A stretch of DNA of 64,000 nucleotides, from the IMG/VR virus record IMGVR_UViG_3300027621_000003, positions 62,001 to 126,000 of that record; one strand, given 5' to 3'. Origin of the DNA: a virus. How positions within the stretch are numbered: the first letter of the stretch is position 1; every line of letters starts with the position of its first letter. This document shows, one piece after another, positions 42,659 through 51,050 of the stretch. The notes below the pieces were generated by a model. The model was not told the DNA's origin. It saw nothing but the letters and a program-made list of their open reading frames with translations, and did not search any database. A program made the translations under genes and the position numbers.

Positions 42659-43077
42659 GGTCTTGATGGTGTGGGTGTAGGTGTTTTTGTTGGAGTAACC
42701 GTAGGTGTTGATGTATTAGTTGTGGTTACACTTGGAGTAACCGTAGGTGTTACTGTATTTGTTGGAGTTACACTTGGTGTTACTGTATTTGTTGGAGTTA
42801 CACTTGGTGTTACTGTATTTGTTGGAGTTACACTTGGAGTTACTGAAGGAGTTGCGGTATTGCTTGGTGTTTGAGTAACTGGTGGCCATTCAATTGTAGA
42901 ATCTATTGTTAAATTTGAAAACGCCGTTTTATATGTACCATCAACATACCAAATGTTTACGGTTTCGTTTCCTTGAATTTCGTAATTATTAAATACAAAA
43001 TTATCATCACATCTTGTGTATGATATTACTTTAATACTTTCTGAAGTATTTGTTATTGTTGATTTTTTACAGGCCAT
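42655..43077 (-). CDS. Small Thr-Pro repeat protein next to the capsid gene
   Basis: The first 75 residues form a small domain (SESIKVISYTRCDDNFVFNNYEIQGNETVNIWYVDGTYKTAF), similar in style to the domains beside the repeats of the other two Thr-Pro proteins. Residues about 75-140 are TPT/TVTPSV repeats ending the protein. Its place directly behind the major capsid gene suggests a surface fibre or decoration protein of the head, like Hoc in T4, but that is inference. It is another candidate acceptor for the phage glycosyltransferases. The ATG at 43077 is preceded by a TATTTATA element 23 bases away. Confidence 0.65.
   Translation of the reverse strand: MACKKSTITNTSESIKVISYTRCDDNFVFNNYEIQGNETVNIWYVDGTYKTAFSNLTIDSTIEWPPVTQTPSNTATPSVTPSVTPTNTVTPSVTPTNTVTPSVTPTNTVTPTVTPSVTTTNTSTPTVTPTKTPTPTPSRP
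42751..42840 (-). repeat. Three tandem copies of a 30-base unit
   Basis: Copies start at 42751, 42781 and 42811; the first two are identical and the third differs only near its end. Each encodes 10 residues of TPSVTPTNTV type, so copy-number change keeps the frame. Confidence 0.9.
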
Positions 43078-43100
43078 AATTTAATTATTTTTTTTATACA

Positions 43101-43108
43101 TATAAATA
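43101..43108 (-). promoter_or_regulatory. Candidate late promoter element (TATTTATA)
   Basis: On the minus strand GTATTTATATG followed by TATAAAA lies 23 bases before the ATG at 43077, right behind the terminator of the capsid gene, so the repeat gene seems to have its own promoter. Confidence 0.45.
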
Positions 43109-43120
43109 CCACGTAAAAAC

Positions 43121-43149
43121 AAAAAAGGGAACCGAAGTTCCCTTTTTTT
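43121..43149 (-). terminator. Terminator of the major capsid gene, UUCG loop
   Basis: Minus-strand RNA forms a stem of GGGAAC with GUUCCC closed by a C-UUCG-G tetraloop, flanked by an A-run and a U-run that extend the stem to 12 pairs. It lies 18 bases after the gp23 stop codon. Confidence 0.9.
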
Positions 43150-43166
43150 ATAAGTTTTAAGATAAA

Positions 43167-45023
43167 TTATCTTAATTCTTGTAAGTTGAATGTTCTTACA
43201 CCATCAACTGTTACTCTACCATAGAAACGGTTGTTAACCATTTTCTTAGCGTATCTTGTCATGATACCCTTGATAGGTGTGAAGTTGAATGGGTTATACA
43301 TAGTTGGAGTCAACTGTAAAGGAACATATGGAGCGTAGATGTACCCTGTATCCAACAAGCTAGTACCTTTGTGTCCGATTAACACTTGGTTAGCTGGGAA
43401 GTAAGGGTCACGATACACTTGGTATCTTCCTGACAATGTACCAACTCTTTCAATACCCATGTTGTATTGGTCTTGCTCAGGAGCTGCATTTGATACGTGG
43501 AAGTATTCCAAGTCATCAAAGATAGCAGATACTTCAGAAGATACAACAATCCAGTTAGCACCACCTCTTAAAGTTGATTTGTGAATTTGAGCAGACAATT
43601 GGTTAATTGCTGTAATCAAAGTTTGGTTCCAATCTTTTTGAGTGTAAGGAGTTGTACCAGCAGAAGATAGTCTCTTCCAACCGTTGTAATCCCATCTCAA
43701 GTTCCAAGCTGCACCTTTTCTCAAATCTCTCAAGATTTCTCTATCAATTTCTGCAGCAACTTGCTCAGATAATAATGCTGTTAATTCAGCCTCAGCATCA
43801 ATGTTGTGGAATGCCGCAACGTCTTGAGCTAATTCAGGAGACCATTGTGCTCTCAATTTTCTTTCTGTAACAGAAACAGTTACTGACTCAAGGTCAAAAG
43901 AAACTTCACCGATTTGGTCTTCAAATTCCAACTCTTTATACAATCTGTAAACTGCTAAGAATGCATTATTTGAACTTGTTGTAGATGAGAATGTTGAACC
44001 TGTGTAACCGTCCATAGATGAATCACCACAAGTAATACAAACTGGTACTTGTAAATCAATTTCTAAGAATATGAAACCATTAGCATCACATACGTTGTAG
44101 AAAGAACCACCTGAGTTAGCGTTGTAAGCACCAGGTCCACCAGGGAAATTAACTGTAACATTACTACCATACTGAACAATACCTTTACCATATCTTTGAG
44201 TTACAACTCTGAATAAGTAAGGGTTACTTGTGTTAGCTGAAGTTGTTCCGTTAGTAGAAACACCTAAGATGTTCAAACCTGATATGAATTCTTCAGTATC
44301 CATAGTATTACCATTAGGACCAATCAATTGACCAGCACCAGCGTTAGAGAAACCACTCATAACAATAATTACTTTTCTGTAATTATCTGTACCGTATGCT
44401 GCAGGTAATAAATAACCAGCGTTAGACCAAGCGTAAGTTACAGTTGAAGCAGTTACTGCTGTCCACTGACCTTTTGAATAGTCAAACAAACCAGGAGGAT
44501 TTAATCCAGCTTCGTTACCTTCGTAGAATAAGTCATATAAATCCTTATTGTAAATAGGGTTGAAGTCACCTGTTCCTGAATTGTAACCAGCATCTGGATT
44601 ACCATTATAGTTTCCTGGAGCACCTATAGGAGCGTAGTGTGAACCACTATTTCCAAATAGACCATCTGTTGATGTACCACCAGAATAACCTTGAATTTTA
44701 GGTACGAAGTAGAACAATTTACCGATTGGTAAGTTCATTGCTTGTACAGACACGATGTCGTTAGCTAATAATTTAGAGAATACTCTTCTCACGATTGGGA
44801 AAACAACCGTTTCAAAAGAACCTGAATCAGAAGTTGAAGAAGCTTCGTTAATTAAGTGTGAAGCTTGGTTTTCATACAACTGAGCCACGTTTTCTTTCAT
44901 GTGACCTTTTAGACCTTCTAAAAAGCCAAGTTTATCCCATTTGTTGATTGTGTCTTCTTTGATAACTTTAAGGTGTTTCAAACCAATGTTACCAACAAGA
45001 CCGCTTTCTAATAATGCACCCAT
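43167..45023 (-). CDS. Major capsid protein, gp23-like
   Basis: The 618-residue product matches gp23 of T4-like phages by position (after scaffold and protease) and by sequence features. FETVVFPIVRRVFSKLLANDIVSVQAMNLPIGKLFYFVPK (about 70-110) is the conserved start of the mature shell protein, and EFEDQIGEVSFDLESVTVSVTERKLRAQWSPELAQDVAAFH, DREILRDLRKGA and GVRTFNLQ belong to the core. Residues 1-60 form the propeptide, with the expected gp21 cut after Glu60 in SHLINE-ASS. It is about 100 residues longer than T4 gp23 (521), with extra Gly/Ser/Thr-rich sequence at about 120-350 that probably makes surface loops. Confidence 0.95.
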   Translation of the reverse strand: MGALLESGLVGNIGLKHLKVIKEDTINKWDKLGFLEGLKGHMKENVAQLYENQASHLINEASSTSDSGSFETVVFPIVRRVFSKLLANDIVSVQAMNLPIGKLFYFVPKIQGYSGGTSTDGLFGNSGSHYAPIGAPGNYNGNPDAGYNSGTGDFNPIYNKDLYDLFYEGNEAGLNPPGLFDYSKGQWTAVTASTVTYAWSNAGYLLPAAYGTDNYRKVIIVMSGFSNAGAGQLIGPNGNTMDTEEFISGLNILGVSTNGTTSANTSNPYLFRVVTQRYGKGIVQYGSNVTVNFPGGPGAYNANSGGSFYNVCDANGFIFLEIDLQVPVCITCGDSSMDGYTGSTFSSTTSSNNAFLAVYRLYKELEFEDQIGEVSFDLESVTVSVTERKLRAQWSPELAQDVAAFHNIDAEAELTALLSEQVAAEIDREILRDLRKGAAWNLRWDYNGWKRLSSAGTTPYTQKDWNQTLITAINQLSAQIHKSTLRGGANWIVVSSEVSAIFDDLEYFHVSNAAPEQDQYNMGIERVGTLSGRYQVYRDPYFPANQVLIGHKGTSLLDTGYIYAPYVPLQLTPTMYNPFNFTPIKGIMTRYAKKMVNNRFYGRVTVDGVRTFNLQELR

Positions 45024-45059
45024 TTTAGTATTTTTTTTGTTTTTAAGTTTTATTTATTT

Positions 45060-46673
45060 TTATTTTTGTATTTTTTGCATAATATCCTTCATTCTTAAGA
45101 ACTGTGGATTTTCATACGTTTTTGACTCAATTAAGTTTTGTGAAGAACCTGATGCTGGAGATTTTCCAATTTTTTCAATAGATTCTGTTACAACACTTTG
45201 AGTACTACTTGTTGTGTTTAATTCTCCTTTAATTGATGAATATAAAGTTTTAGACTCTTTTAATGATTCAACATCATCAAATCTTCTTAAGATATTAATT
45301 TTTTCTTGTTTAGTTGTAGTATGTTCAGTAAACAATCTTGTAGCGTAAGCCAAGTTTGAATTAAATACTGCAACTTCATTTAATTTATCTCTGAAGATAT
45401 TAAGAGCTTTTCTATACTCTTCATTTTTTTCTCTTAATCTTTCAACTTCCTCAGCAAGAGCTTGATTTGGAATTACTTTCATTTTAGGTAAACCTTTTCT
45501 TTCAGCATAATTTCTAGTTCCATTACCTAATGTTCTAGCCGCTTCTTTAGTTTCCTCTTTTTCGTAATCTTTGTAATGACCATCTTTTTCACCAGCTTTC
45601 TTTTCAACACCATCAACATCCTTACGTCTGTATTCGTGTTTTTTAGAACCATACTTATCTTTCATTTCAGCTTCAGTGTATTCAAACTTTTTAGGTTTCA
45701 AATTCATACCAACTCCTTTAGCCATACCTTTTGGTTCAATAGCCGATTCTTTGGTTTCCATTTTTCTACCTTCTTTATATTCAAATTTAGCACTTCCGGT
45801 TTTAACACCTTTACCTACTACAGGTTTACTCATCATTGACCCTTCTTTAGTTTCCATTTTTTTAACTTTGTTAGTTAAAGAGGATTTAGTTAATTTACCC
45901 ATAACTGGTTTAATTGTCATTTTACCTTCAAACATGCTTTCATCACCACTATAATCATTCATGCTTTTATCATCACTATCATCATCCATGTAATCATCCA
46001 TTTCTATTTCATACACTACTTCATCCTCATCAACAACACCATCCTCATTATCATCACCATAATCATTCGGTTGTTCGTAAATGTTCATCTCTTCACCGAA
46101 AATATCAGCCATCATAGAATCTAAATCCTCGTCTGATAATTCTTCTTCTCCATCCATTTCTTGCATAGGTTCGTTTTCCATGTAACTTTCAGTTTGAATA
46201 ATGTATTCAACATCTTCGTCTTCATCACTCAAAGTAATTTGGTCGCCATCTTGTTTAACAATGATACCATCTTCATCACTCATAGATTTAAAAACCTTTA
46301 AGATTTCATCATCAGATGCGTTTGTAAGGTCAATTGGTAGTGTATCATCAGAATCCATATCAAAGTCCATCTCAAGTTCATCTTCCGATTCATCATCGTC
46401 AGAATCCATATCAATGTCCATTTCAACATCATCCATGTTTTCATCATCAGAATCCATATCCATATCCATGTCTAAATCATCTTCCGATTCATCATCCATT
46501 TCAACTCCCATTGATTCATCTTCAGCCTCGTTTTTCAAAGACTCTTTTACTAATTCTGAGATTTCTTCCTTCATTGTAGAAGCAAGTATTCCTTTTGCAT
46601 TTTCGGCAACTACTTGTTCCAAATTTCTCATTTGTAGTAGTGCTTCCTCAACTAACGACTTTTTTTCTGTCAT
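45060..46673 (-). CDS. Acidic prohead core scaffold, gp22 position
   Basis: The protein (537 residues) lies between the protease and capsid genes, the place of gp22 in T4. The C-terminal 160 residues are a helical scaffold core (NQALAEEVERLREKNEEYRKALNIF, AVFNSNLAYATRLFTEHTTTKQEKINILRRFDDVES), similar to scaffolds of T4-like phages. Residues about 55-250 are an extremely acidic low-complexity region of Asp-Met and Asp-Ser repeats, and 260-390 is Lys-rich. It is twice as long as T4 gp22 (269). The (DM)n segment also occurs in the 55490-56959 product. Confidence 0.8.
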   Translation of the reverse strand: MTEKKSLVEEALLQMRNLEQVVAENAKGILASTMKEEISELVKESLKNEAEDESMGVEMDDESEDDLDMDMDMDSDDENMDDVEMDIDMDSDDDESEDELEMDFDMDSDDTLPIDLTNASDDEILKVFKSMSDEDGIIVKQDGDQITLSDEDEDVEYIIQTESYMENEPMQEMDGEEELSDEDLDSMMADIFGEEMNIYEQPNDYGDDNEDGVVDEDEVVYEIEMDDYMDDDSDDKSMNDYSGDESMFEGKMTIKPVMGKLTKSSLTNKVKKMETKEGSMMSKPVVGKGVKTGSAKFEYKEGRKMETKESAIEPKGMAKGVGMNLKPKKFEYTEAEMKDKYGSKKHEYRRKDVDGVEKKAGEKDGHYKDYEKEETKEAARTLGNGTRNYAERKGLPKMKVIPNQALAEEVERLREKNEEYRKALNIFRDKLNEVAVFNSNLAYATRLFTEHTTTKQEKINILRRFDDVESLKESKTLYSSIKGELNTTSSTQSVVTESIEKIGKSPASGSSQNLIESKTYENPQFLRMKDIMQKIQK

Positions 46674-46695
46674 ATTATTATAGAATAATTTAACA

Positions 46696-46703
46696 TATAA
46701 ATA
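46696..46703 (-). promoter_or_regulatory. Candidate late promoter element (TATTTATA)
   Basis: On the minus strand TATATTTATATG followed by TTAAAT lies 22 bases before the scaffold ATG (46673) and behind the terminator at 46756-46785. Confidence 0.45.
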
Positions 46704-46755
46704 TATCCATATGCCAAAAAATTCTGTTTGGGCTTAGTAAAAACCCTAAATAAAT

Positions 46756-46785
46756 AAAAAACCCCTCGGTTATGAGGGGTTTTTA
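46756..46785 (-). terminator. Terminator before the scaffold gene
   Basis: AAAAACCCCTC and GAGGGGTTTTT make an 11-pair stem with a six-base loop, and the flanking T-run gives a classic rho-independent terminator directly after the stop of the 46786-46998 gene. It should work in both directions. Confidence 0.9.
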
Positions 46786-46998
46786 TTAATCTTGAATAAC
46801 TTCGTCTATTTTACTTTCGGAGACCGCTGTGATTCTCCAATCATGTTGAAACCCAGTATATCGGGATGTTACCTTGGCTTCAACATCAGTTACAGAGTAA
46901 CCTTTAACCAATTTTTCCTCTCGGATTTTTTTTAATTTTCCTGTATTTTCATCAGGTAAATCGTACTGTACTTTTGCTACAAAATATTTCTCGTCCAT
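46786..46998 (-). CDS. DUF4494-like small protein
   Basis: This 70-residue protein (YFVAKVQYDLPDENTGKLKKIREEKLVKGYSVTDVEAKVTSRY, then ITAVSESKIDEVI) follows the pattern of DUF4494, a family I know mainly from Bacteroidota and their phages. Function is unknown. It is inserted between the protease and scaffold genes and is followed by a strong terminator, so the protease transcript ends with it. Confidence 0.65.
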   Translation of the reverse strand: MDEKYFVAKVQYDLPDENTGKLKKIREEKLVKGYSVTDVEAKVTSRYTGFQHDWRITAVSESKIDEVIQD

Positions 46999-47009
46999 GT
47001 TTTTTTAAA

Positions 47010-47741
47010 TTATTTGTCTAAATAATGATTTAATTTTTTTAATAAGTCAATAGAGCGATTCATTTTTGTTCCACTTTCTTGTTCTATTGGAGATGTTCTT
47101 AAAACTTTTTCTTCTTCTAAATTTTCTTCAAATTTGTTTCTATCATCAGGATTTGTAAATAAGTAAGCACCGGGTGTAGATGGTGAAGATACCAAATCAA
47201 AACAGATTAATTCAAAATCATCTTGTACTTCATTTTGTTCACCAGTCTTTTTTAATGAACCAACTCCACGTGAAGATATACCCAAAGTAACACCTTGTCT
47301 TAACAAGTTTGCTGCTTGGTCACCCTTTGTAGATACAATCCCTCTCTCATGGAATCCTGGTGAGGTTAGAAGACGTAACTTACCCATAAGGATATGTCCG
47401 TCCCACCAAATGTCATTAATGATGTGAGACACACGGTCAAGGTCAATTAATGATGATTCAGGGTGATTTAATTCTGAAAGAGATGTTCCTTTTTCAATCA
47501 TCTTTTTATAATTTTCAGATTCACGTTTTAAAATTCTTTCAGGGTACACCCTACCATTACGGTTTGGTGTGTTGTATTTTTGAAGTACGGCATAGAATTC
47601 AAAAGGTTTTGAATAATCCAAGAAATTCTTGTGATTTTCTTCAAGCATCTTTTTATTAAATTCATGAGATGGTGACACATATCCTGCGTCCATTTCAATC
47701 AATATTCCTTTACCTGTCTCGGTAGGTCCTAATATTTTCAT
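47010..47741 (-). CDS. Prohead protease, gp21-like
   Basis: The 243-residue protein has the features of the T4 prohead protease (family S80/U9): NGRVYPERIL near 62-71, TSLSELNHPESS with the likely catalytic His93, and LGISSRGVGS (153-162) with the likely serine at 156-157. Asp/Glu residues in DDFELICFDLVSSPS complete the usual C-terminal motif. It cuts scaffold, capsid and internal proteins after (I/L)xE sites during head maturation. A TATTTATT element lies 14 bases before the ATG. Confidence 0.9.
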   Translation of the reverse strand: MKILGPTETGKGILIEMDAGYVSPSHEFNKKMLEENHKNFLDYSKPFEFYAVLQKYNTPNRNGRVYPERILKRESENYKKMIEKGTSLSELNHPESSLIDLDRVSHIINDIWWDGHILMGKLRLLTSPGFHERGIVSTKGDQAANLLRQGVTLGISSRGVGSLKKTGEQNEVQDDFELICFDLVSSPSTPGAYLFTNPDDRNKFEENLEEEKVLRTSPIEQESGTKMNRSIDLLKKLNHYLDK

Positions 47742-47755
47742 ACGTATGTTTTAGT

Positions 47756-47763
47756 AATAAATA
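47756..47763 (-). promoter_or_regulatory. Candidate late promoter element (TATTTATT)
   Basis: On the minus strand GTATTTATTACTAAAA lies 14 bases before the protease ATG and overlaps the stop region of the preceding gene. Confidence 0.35.
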
Positions 47764-48210
47764 CTAGGATGCTTCTTCTTTGCTCTTTTTAGATAGTGTA
47801 AAATCAAAATACTCGTTCTTTTTAAAGTTTTCAATATAAATTTCTTTGGCAATTCTTTTTAATTTATCTTTAAGAATTGTATCTTTAAAATCTATTTCTT
47901 GAGATAAGAATAAAGTAATTTCCAAATTCATAAAACTTTTCTTCCCGTAAACAATCCCGCTAGTTCTTAAATCCAAGTCAATAATATAATTGTCTTTAAA
48001 AAATGTTGGGTCTAGTATTTCAAATATTGTATGTTTTATCTGTCTACTAAAATTTGATACTATTCTTTCCCAATTGTTATAACTTTGTTTTGGTGAAACC
48101 CAACTTTGTAGATTAAGATAAACCGATTTAAAATTTTTGGAATCAACTGTTCCATAACTCACTTTTGAATTGTTGAATCCTACAATTCGTGATGTTTTTC
48201 CTTTTTTCAT
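47764..48210 (-). CDS. Hypothetical protein (148 aa) of the head module
   Basis: No family is recognised. The sequence is mixed alpha/beta (SVYLNLQSWVSPKQSYNNWERIVSNFSRQIKHTIFEIL, NLEITLFLSQEIDFKD) with a basic, Lys-rich end. It lies between the portal-side genes and the protease, where T4 has gp67/gp68, but length and sequence do not allow me to equate it with either. Confidence 0.6.
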   Translation of the reverse strand: MKKGKTSRIVGFNNSKVSYGTVDSKNFKSVYLNLQSWVSPKQSYNNWERIVSNFSRQIKHTIFEILDPTFFKDNYIIDLDLRTSGIVYGKKSFMNLEITLFLSQEIDFKDTILKDKLKRIAKEIYIENFKKNEYFDFTLSKKSKEEAS

Positions 48211-48259
48211 TAATATTCATGTGTATAAATTGTTTATTGTTTGAAAAAAAATAATCTAA

Positions 48260-48292
48260 TTTGTTTCTATTGTCAAATTTTTACCAACTTTG
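48260..48292 (+). promoter_or_regulatory. Possible Bacteroidota-type promoter for bS21
   Basis: TTTG (48260-48263) and CAACTTTG (48285-48292) are 21 bases apart. The -7 element differs from TAnnTTTG at its first base. A 16-base leader precedes the ATG at 48309. Confidence 0.35.
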
Positions 48293-48308
48293 TATTATTT
48301 ACTATAAT

Positions 48309-48497
48309 ATGTTAAAAGTAAAAATTGATGCAAAAACTCCTTTGGAAAAAGCCTTGAAACAATTAAAAGGAAAGGTAATTAAAACCAAGCAAAATGAAAA
48401 ATTGAGAGAAAGACTTCAATATGAAAAACCATCTGTTACACGTAGAGTTCAAAAATTAAAGGCTCAATACGTTGAATCACAAAAACCTAAAGATTAA
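48309..48497 (+). CDS. rpsU: Ribosomal protein bS21 homologue
   Basis: The ATG at 48309 gives a 62-residue protein (a TTG upstream at 48261 is less likely). KTPLEKALKQLKGKV, then LRERLQYEKPSVTRRVQKLKAQYV, matches bS21: basic, with the Y-x-KPS-x-xRR block and the KAQY ending known from Bacteroidota. bS21 sits at the anti-Shine-Dalgarno end of 16S rRNA in the small subunit. It is the only plus-strand gene inside the head module, with a possible host-type promoter, so it may be expressed early. Its stop overlaps the convergent gene by three bases. Phage-encoded bS21 is known from other viruses. Confidence 0.85.
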   Translation: MLKVKIDAKTPLEKALKQLKGKVIKTKQNEKLRERLQYEKPSVTRRVQKLKAQYVESQKPKD

Positions 48498-49198
48498 TTA
48501 ATATTATTATACAAATTGTATAATTTTACATAATTGATTTTAGAAAACACCTCACCTTTAATTTGTTGGATGGTTTCTTGTAATTTTTTTGTTGTACTTT
48601 CATCCATTGATTCATTAAGATTACTTAATGAATGAATTGTTTTTGTTTTTAATTCTTCAAATTCTTTGGATAATTCAGTATCTTCAGTCATTAACACTTT
48701 AGATAAGTCTCTTTTAGAATCCTCATCTAAATTTTCAATATAAGAACTAATTTCTCTATTGGCAATATTCAATAAAGTTTCCATTGGTAGTTGTATCGCA
48801 GTTTTAACTTCAGTGGTTTCACTTAAAGTTTTTATCAAAGTGTTTCTGCTTTCAACATTCTCCATAATTTTATCAGGAGAATTATAAATTAAATTGTCAA
48901 TATTTTTGTAGTTATTTTCACTAACAACATCTTTAACCCAATATTCAATTTTTTGGGTATTTAATTTCGGAAGAATTTTTTCAACTTGTCTTAAAGATTC
49001 ATTGATGTAAGCCTCAGATAATGTCTTATCATAACCTTTTTTCTTGGACAATTCAGTATAAATGTAAAACATTGTACTAACATTTTTGTTTTCCAATACC
49101 AATTTTTTGAAGTTCCTCACCTCAAATTTTGTTGTTTCATTTACATAAGAATTAACCATTAATCCTTCAATTTTGCTAAGTAATTGTCCAAATTTCAT
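48494..49198 (-). CDS. Hypothetical helical protein after the portal
   Basis: I choose the ATG at 49198 (MKFGQLLSKIE) over the TTG at 49219, which would overlap the portal gene. The 234-residue product is almost all helix (NFKKLVLENKNVSTMFYIYTELSKKKG, ETLLNIANREISSYIENLDEDSKRDLSKVL) and acidic. Position behind the portal recalls the T4 core proteins gp67 and gp68, and the short MKFGQLLSKIEG beginning resembles a targeting peptide, though it lacks a perfect (I/L)xE site. A prohead core role is possible. Confidence 0.6.
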   Translation of the reverse strand: MKFGQLLSKIEGLMVNSYVNETTKFEVRNFKKLVLENKNVSTMFYIYTELSKKKGYDKTLSEAYINESLRQVEKILPKLNTQKIEYWVKDVVSENNYKNIDNLIYNSPDKIMENVESRNTLIKTLSETTEVKTAIQLPMETLLNIANREISSYIENLDEDSKRDLSKVLMTEDTELSKEFEELKTKTIHSLSNLNESMDESTTKKLQETIQQIKGEVFSKINYVKLYNLYNNIN

Positions 49199-49211
49199 AT
49201 TAATAAATATA

Positions 49212-51020
49212 TCAATCAATTAGTTTTCCTAATTGTTCTTCAATAATACCTAAAGAACGTCTACCTTTTTCCAAATCAATTTCATCAACACCATAAACAT
49301 TATCTCTTTCTAATAATATATTCATATTCTTTTTAACAGATTCAGGTGTGATTGCAGTTTCACCTTCAGCCGGTGGAAGTTCACCTCCTGCCGGTGGAGC
49401 TCCACCTAAATCAGCCCCTAATCCACCACCTTCAGCCGGTGGAGATGTTGTTCCTGATGATGGACCATTACCATAAAGTTTATCAATATTATCGAATAAT
49501 CCGGTATGTGTTATAACATTAGGTGTTGCTTCAATTTCAGCGGCAACCGCTTTCTCAACTCTTTGTTGTTGTAAATCAAGTTTAATATCTTCATCAGAAA
49601 AACCAAGAATGTGTTTCTTAGCCCATGTTTGTGATGTTGGAGCGATACCTTCAACCTTTGTTACAGCGTCTTTGTACAACAACATTTTTTCTTTCCAAAC
49701 ATCTATTGTTAGTAAGTCAGCTTGTTTAGATGGGTTAGTTAAACTCAATTGGAACGAGTTTAATTCGTCTTCAAAACCCAATAAAAATAAATGAACAATT
49801 GCAATTTTGTTAAGTTCTGCAACCATAGATTTTTGAATTCTATTGATTGTTCTTGCAAAACGAATATCTTGTAACGATAAATTTCTACCATCACCAACAA
49901 CCTCTTCAAATCCCAAGAATGCTTTTGGTATTCTTAACGCTGTTAAAAGTTTCTTTTGAATGTATTCAATGTCGGCAATCTCCGATAAGTTTGTCGCTCC
50001 TGGCAAAGTCTCAATTGGGTTTGGTGATGCCGGGTCTCTAACAGGTACAAAGAAATCTTGGTCAACCGCCATTTGATTGAATCTCATATCTACGTTTCCT
50101 GTTTGTGGGTCAGTTACTTGGTCTTTTTTAAATTGTTGAGCAAATCTTTGAACGTATGGTTGAATATCTGCATCATCCATGTTACCAACAAATACCTTAA
50201 ATACACGTCTTTCTGGTGCTCTTGATGTTCTATATACCAACATAGCATCTTCAGCAAGAATTAATTGTTTCCAAATTCTTCTTGCCTTTTCCAACATGGC
50301 GGTACCATATGGTAATTTTCTATCATCACCCAATAATCTAAAGTGAGCAACTTCCCAACTATTAAATTCCAAACTTTTGTTTTTCCAAGTAAATGTTAGG
50401 CTTTTGGCATCGCTACCCGAAGCAACCGCTCCACCCATACCTGAAGTTGCTTTACCTTTCATACCAACTTCAATACGTTCAATTTCAATGTTTGGTAATT
50501 GTAAACAACCAACAACACCTCTTTCAGGGTCCAACTTTAAAAACACGAAGTTGTCACCATATTTTGCGGTATTACGTGTCCACATTGGTAAGTTTGTGTT
50601 AATGTCCAAAGCGTTATTAAATAAATCTCCCAATACAGCCTTAATTCTTGGAGAATCGGAGTATATTTGTAACATGTATCCATTCTCATCAACTGTTGTT
50701 GATTCTTCAGCGTATGTATCTAATGCTGCAGAAATTTCAGGAGTATATTCCATTGACTCATAATCATAATACGATGCCAATCTAGTTGGTTGATAATAAA
50801 CCGCTTGTGAATATAAATTATTTTCAATTTTAGCCCATTGGCTTGTAATATAATATGTTTGTCTGGCTTGGAGTTTTTGTTTTTCATACTCATCCTTGTC
50901 AGTAGTTCTTAATAGTTCTTTTTTATCAAACTTATAAGTAGGTATGTCTTGACCCAACAATGAATTTGGTCCAAGTTCTTGGGACAATCGTTGCCATATT
51001 GTCAAGTTTTTTTCTTCCAT
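49212..51020 (-). CDS. Portal protein, gp20-like
   Basis: The protein (602 residues) is a T4-type portal: AALDTYAEESTTVDENG near 90, LPMWTRNTAKYGDNFVFLKLDPERGVVG, SWEVAHFRLLGDDRKLPYGTAMLEKARRIWKQLILAEDAMLVYRTSRAPERRVFK, and QDFFVPVR, with SLQDIRFARTINRIQKSMVAELNKI in the stem-clip part. It forms the 12-subunit ring through which DNA is packaged. The C-terminal 110 residues contain a Pro/Gly-rich stretch (about 525-565) that T4 gp20 (524 residues) lacks. It follows the terminase by about 30 bases. Confidence 0.95.
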   Translation of the reverse strand: MEEKNLTIWQRLSQELGPNSLLGQDIPTYKFDKKELLRTTDKDEYEKQKLQARQTYYITSQWAKIENNLYSQAVYYQPTRLASYYDYESMEYTPEISAALDTYAEESTTVDENGYMLQIYSDSPRIKAVLGDLFNNALDINTNLPMWTRNTAKYGDNFVFLKLDPERGVVGCLQLPNIEIERIEVGMKGKATSGMGGAVASGSDAKSLTFTWKNKSLEFNSWEVAHFRLLGDDRKLPYGTAMLEKARRIWKQLILAEDAMLVYRTSRAPERRVFKVFVGNMDDADIQPYVQRFAQQFKKDQVTDPQTGNVDMRFNQMAVDQDFFVPVRDPASPNPIETLPGATNLSEIADIEYIQKKLLTALRIPKAFLGFEEVVGDGRNLSLQDIRFARTINRIQKSMVAELNKIAIVHLFLLGFEDELNSFQLSLTNPSKQADLLTIDVWKEKMLLYKDAVTKVEGIAPTSQTWAKKHILGFSDEDIKLDLQQQRVEKAVAAEIEATPNVITHTGLFDNIDKLYGNGPSSGTTSPPAEGGGLGADLGGAPPAGGELPPAEGETAITPESVKKNMNILLERDNVYGVDEIDLEKGRRSLGIIEEQLGKLID

Positions 51021-51050
51021 AGTAAAAAGTTAATATATATGTATTTTTTA

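Noticed and set aside
46201-46683. Plus-strand Ser-rich frame of 160 codons
   Set aside because: It is the complement of the Asp-Met/Asp-Ser coding repeat in the scaffold gene.
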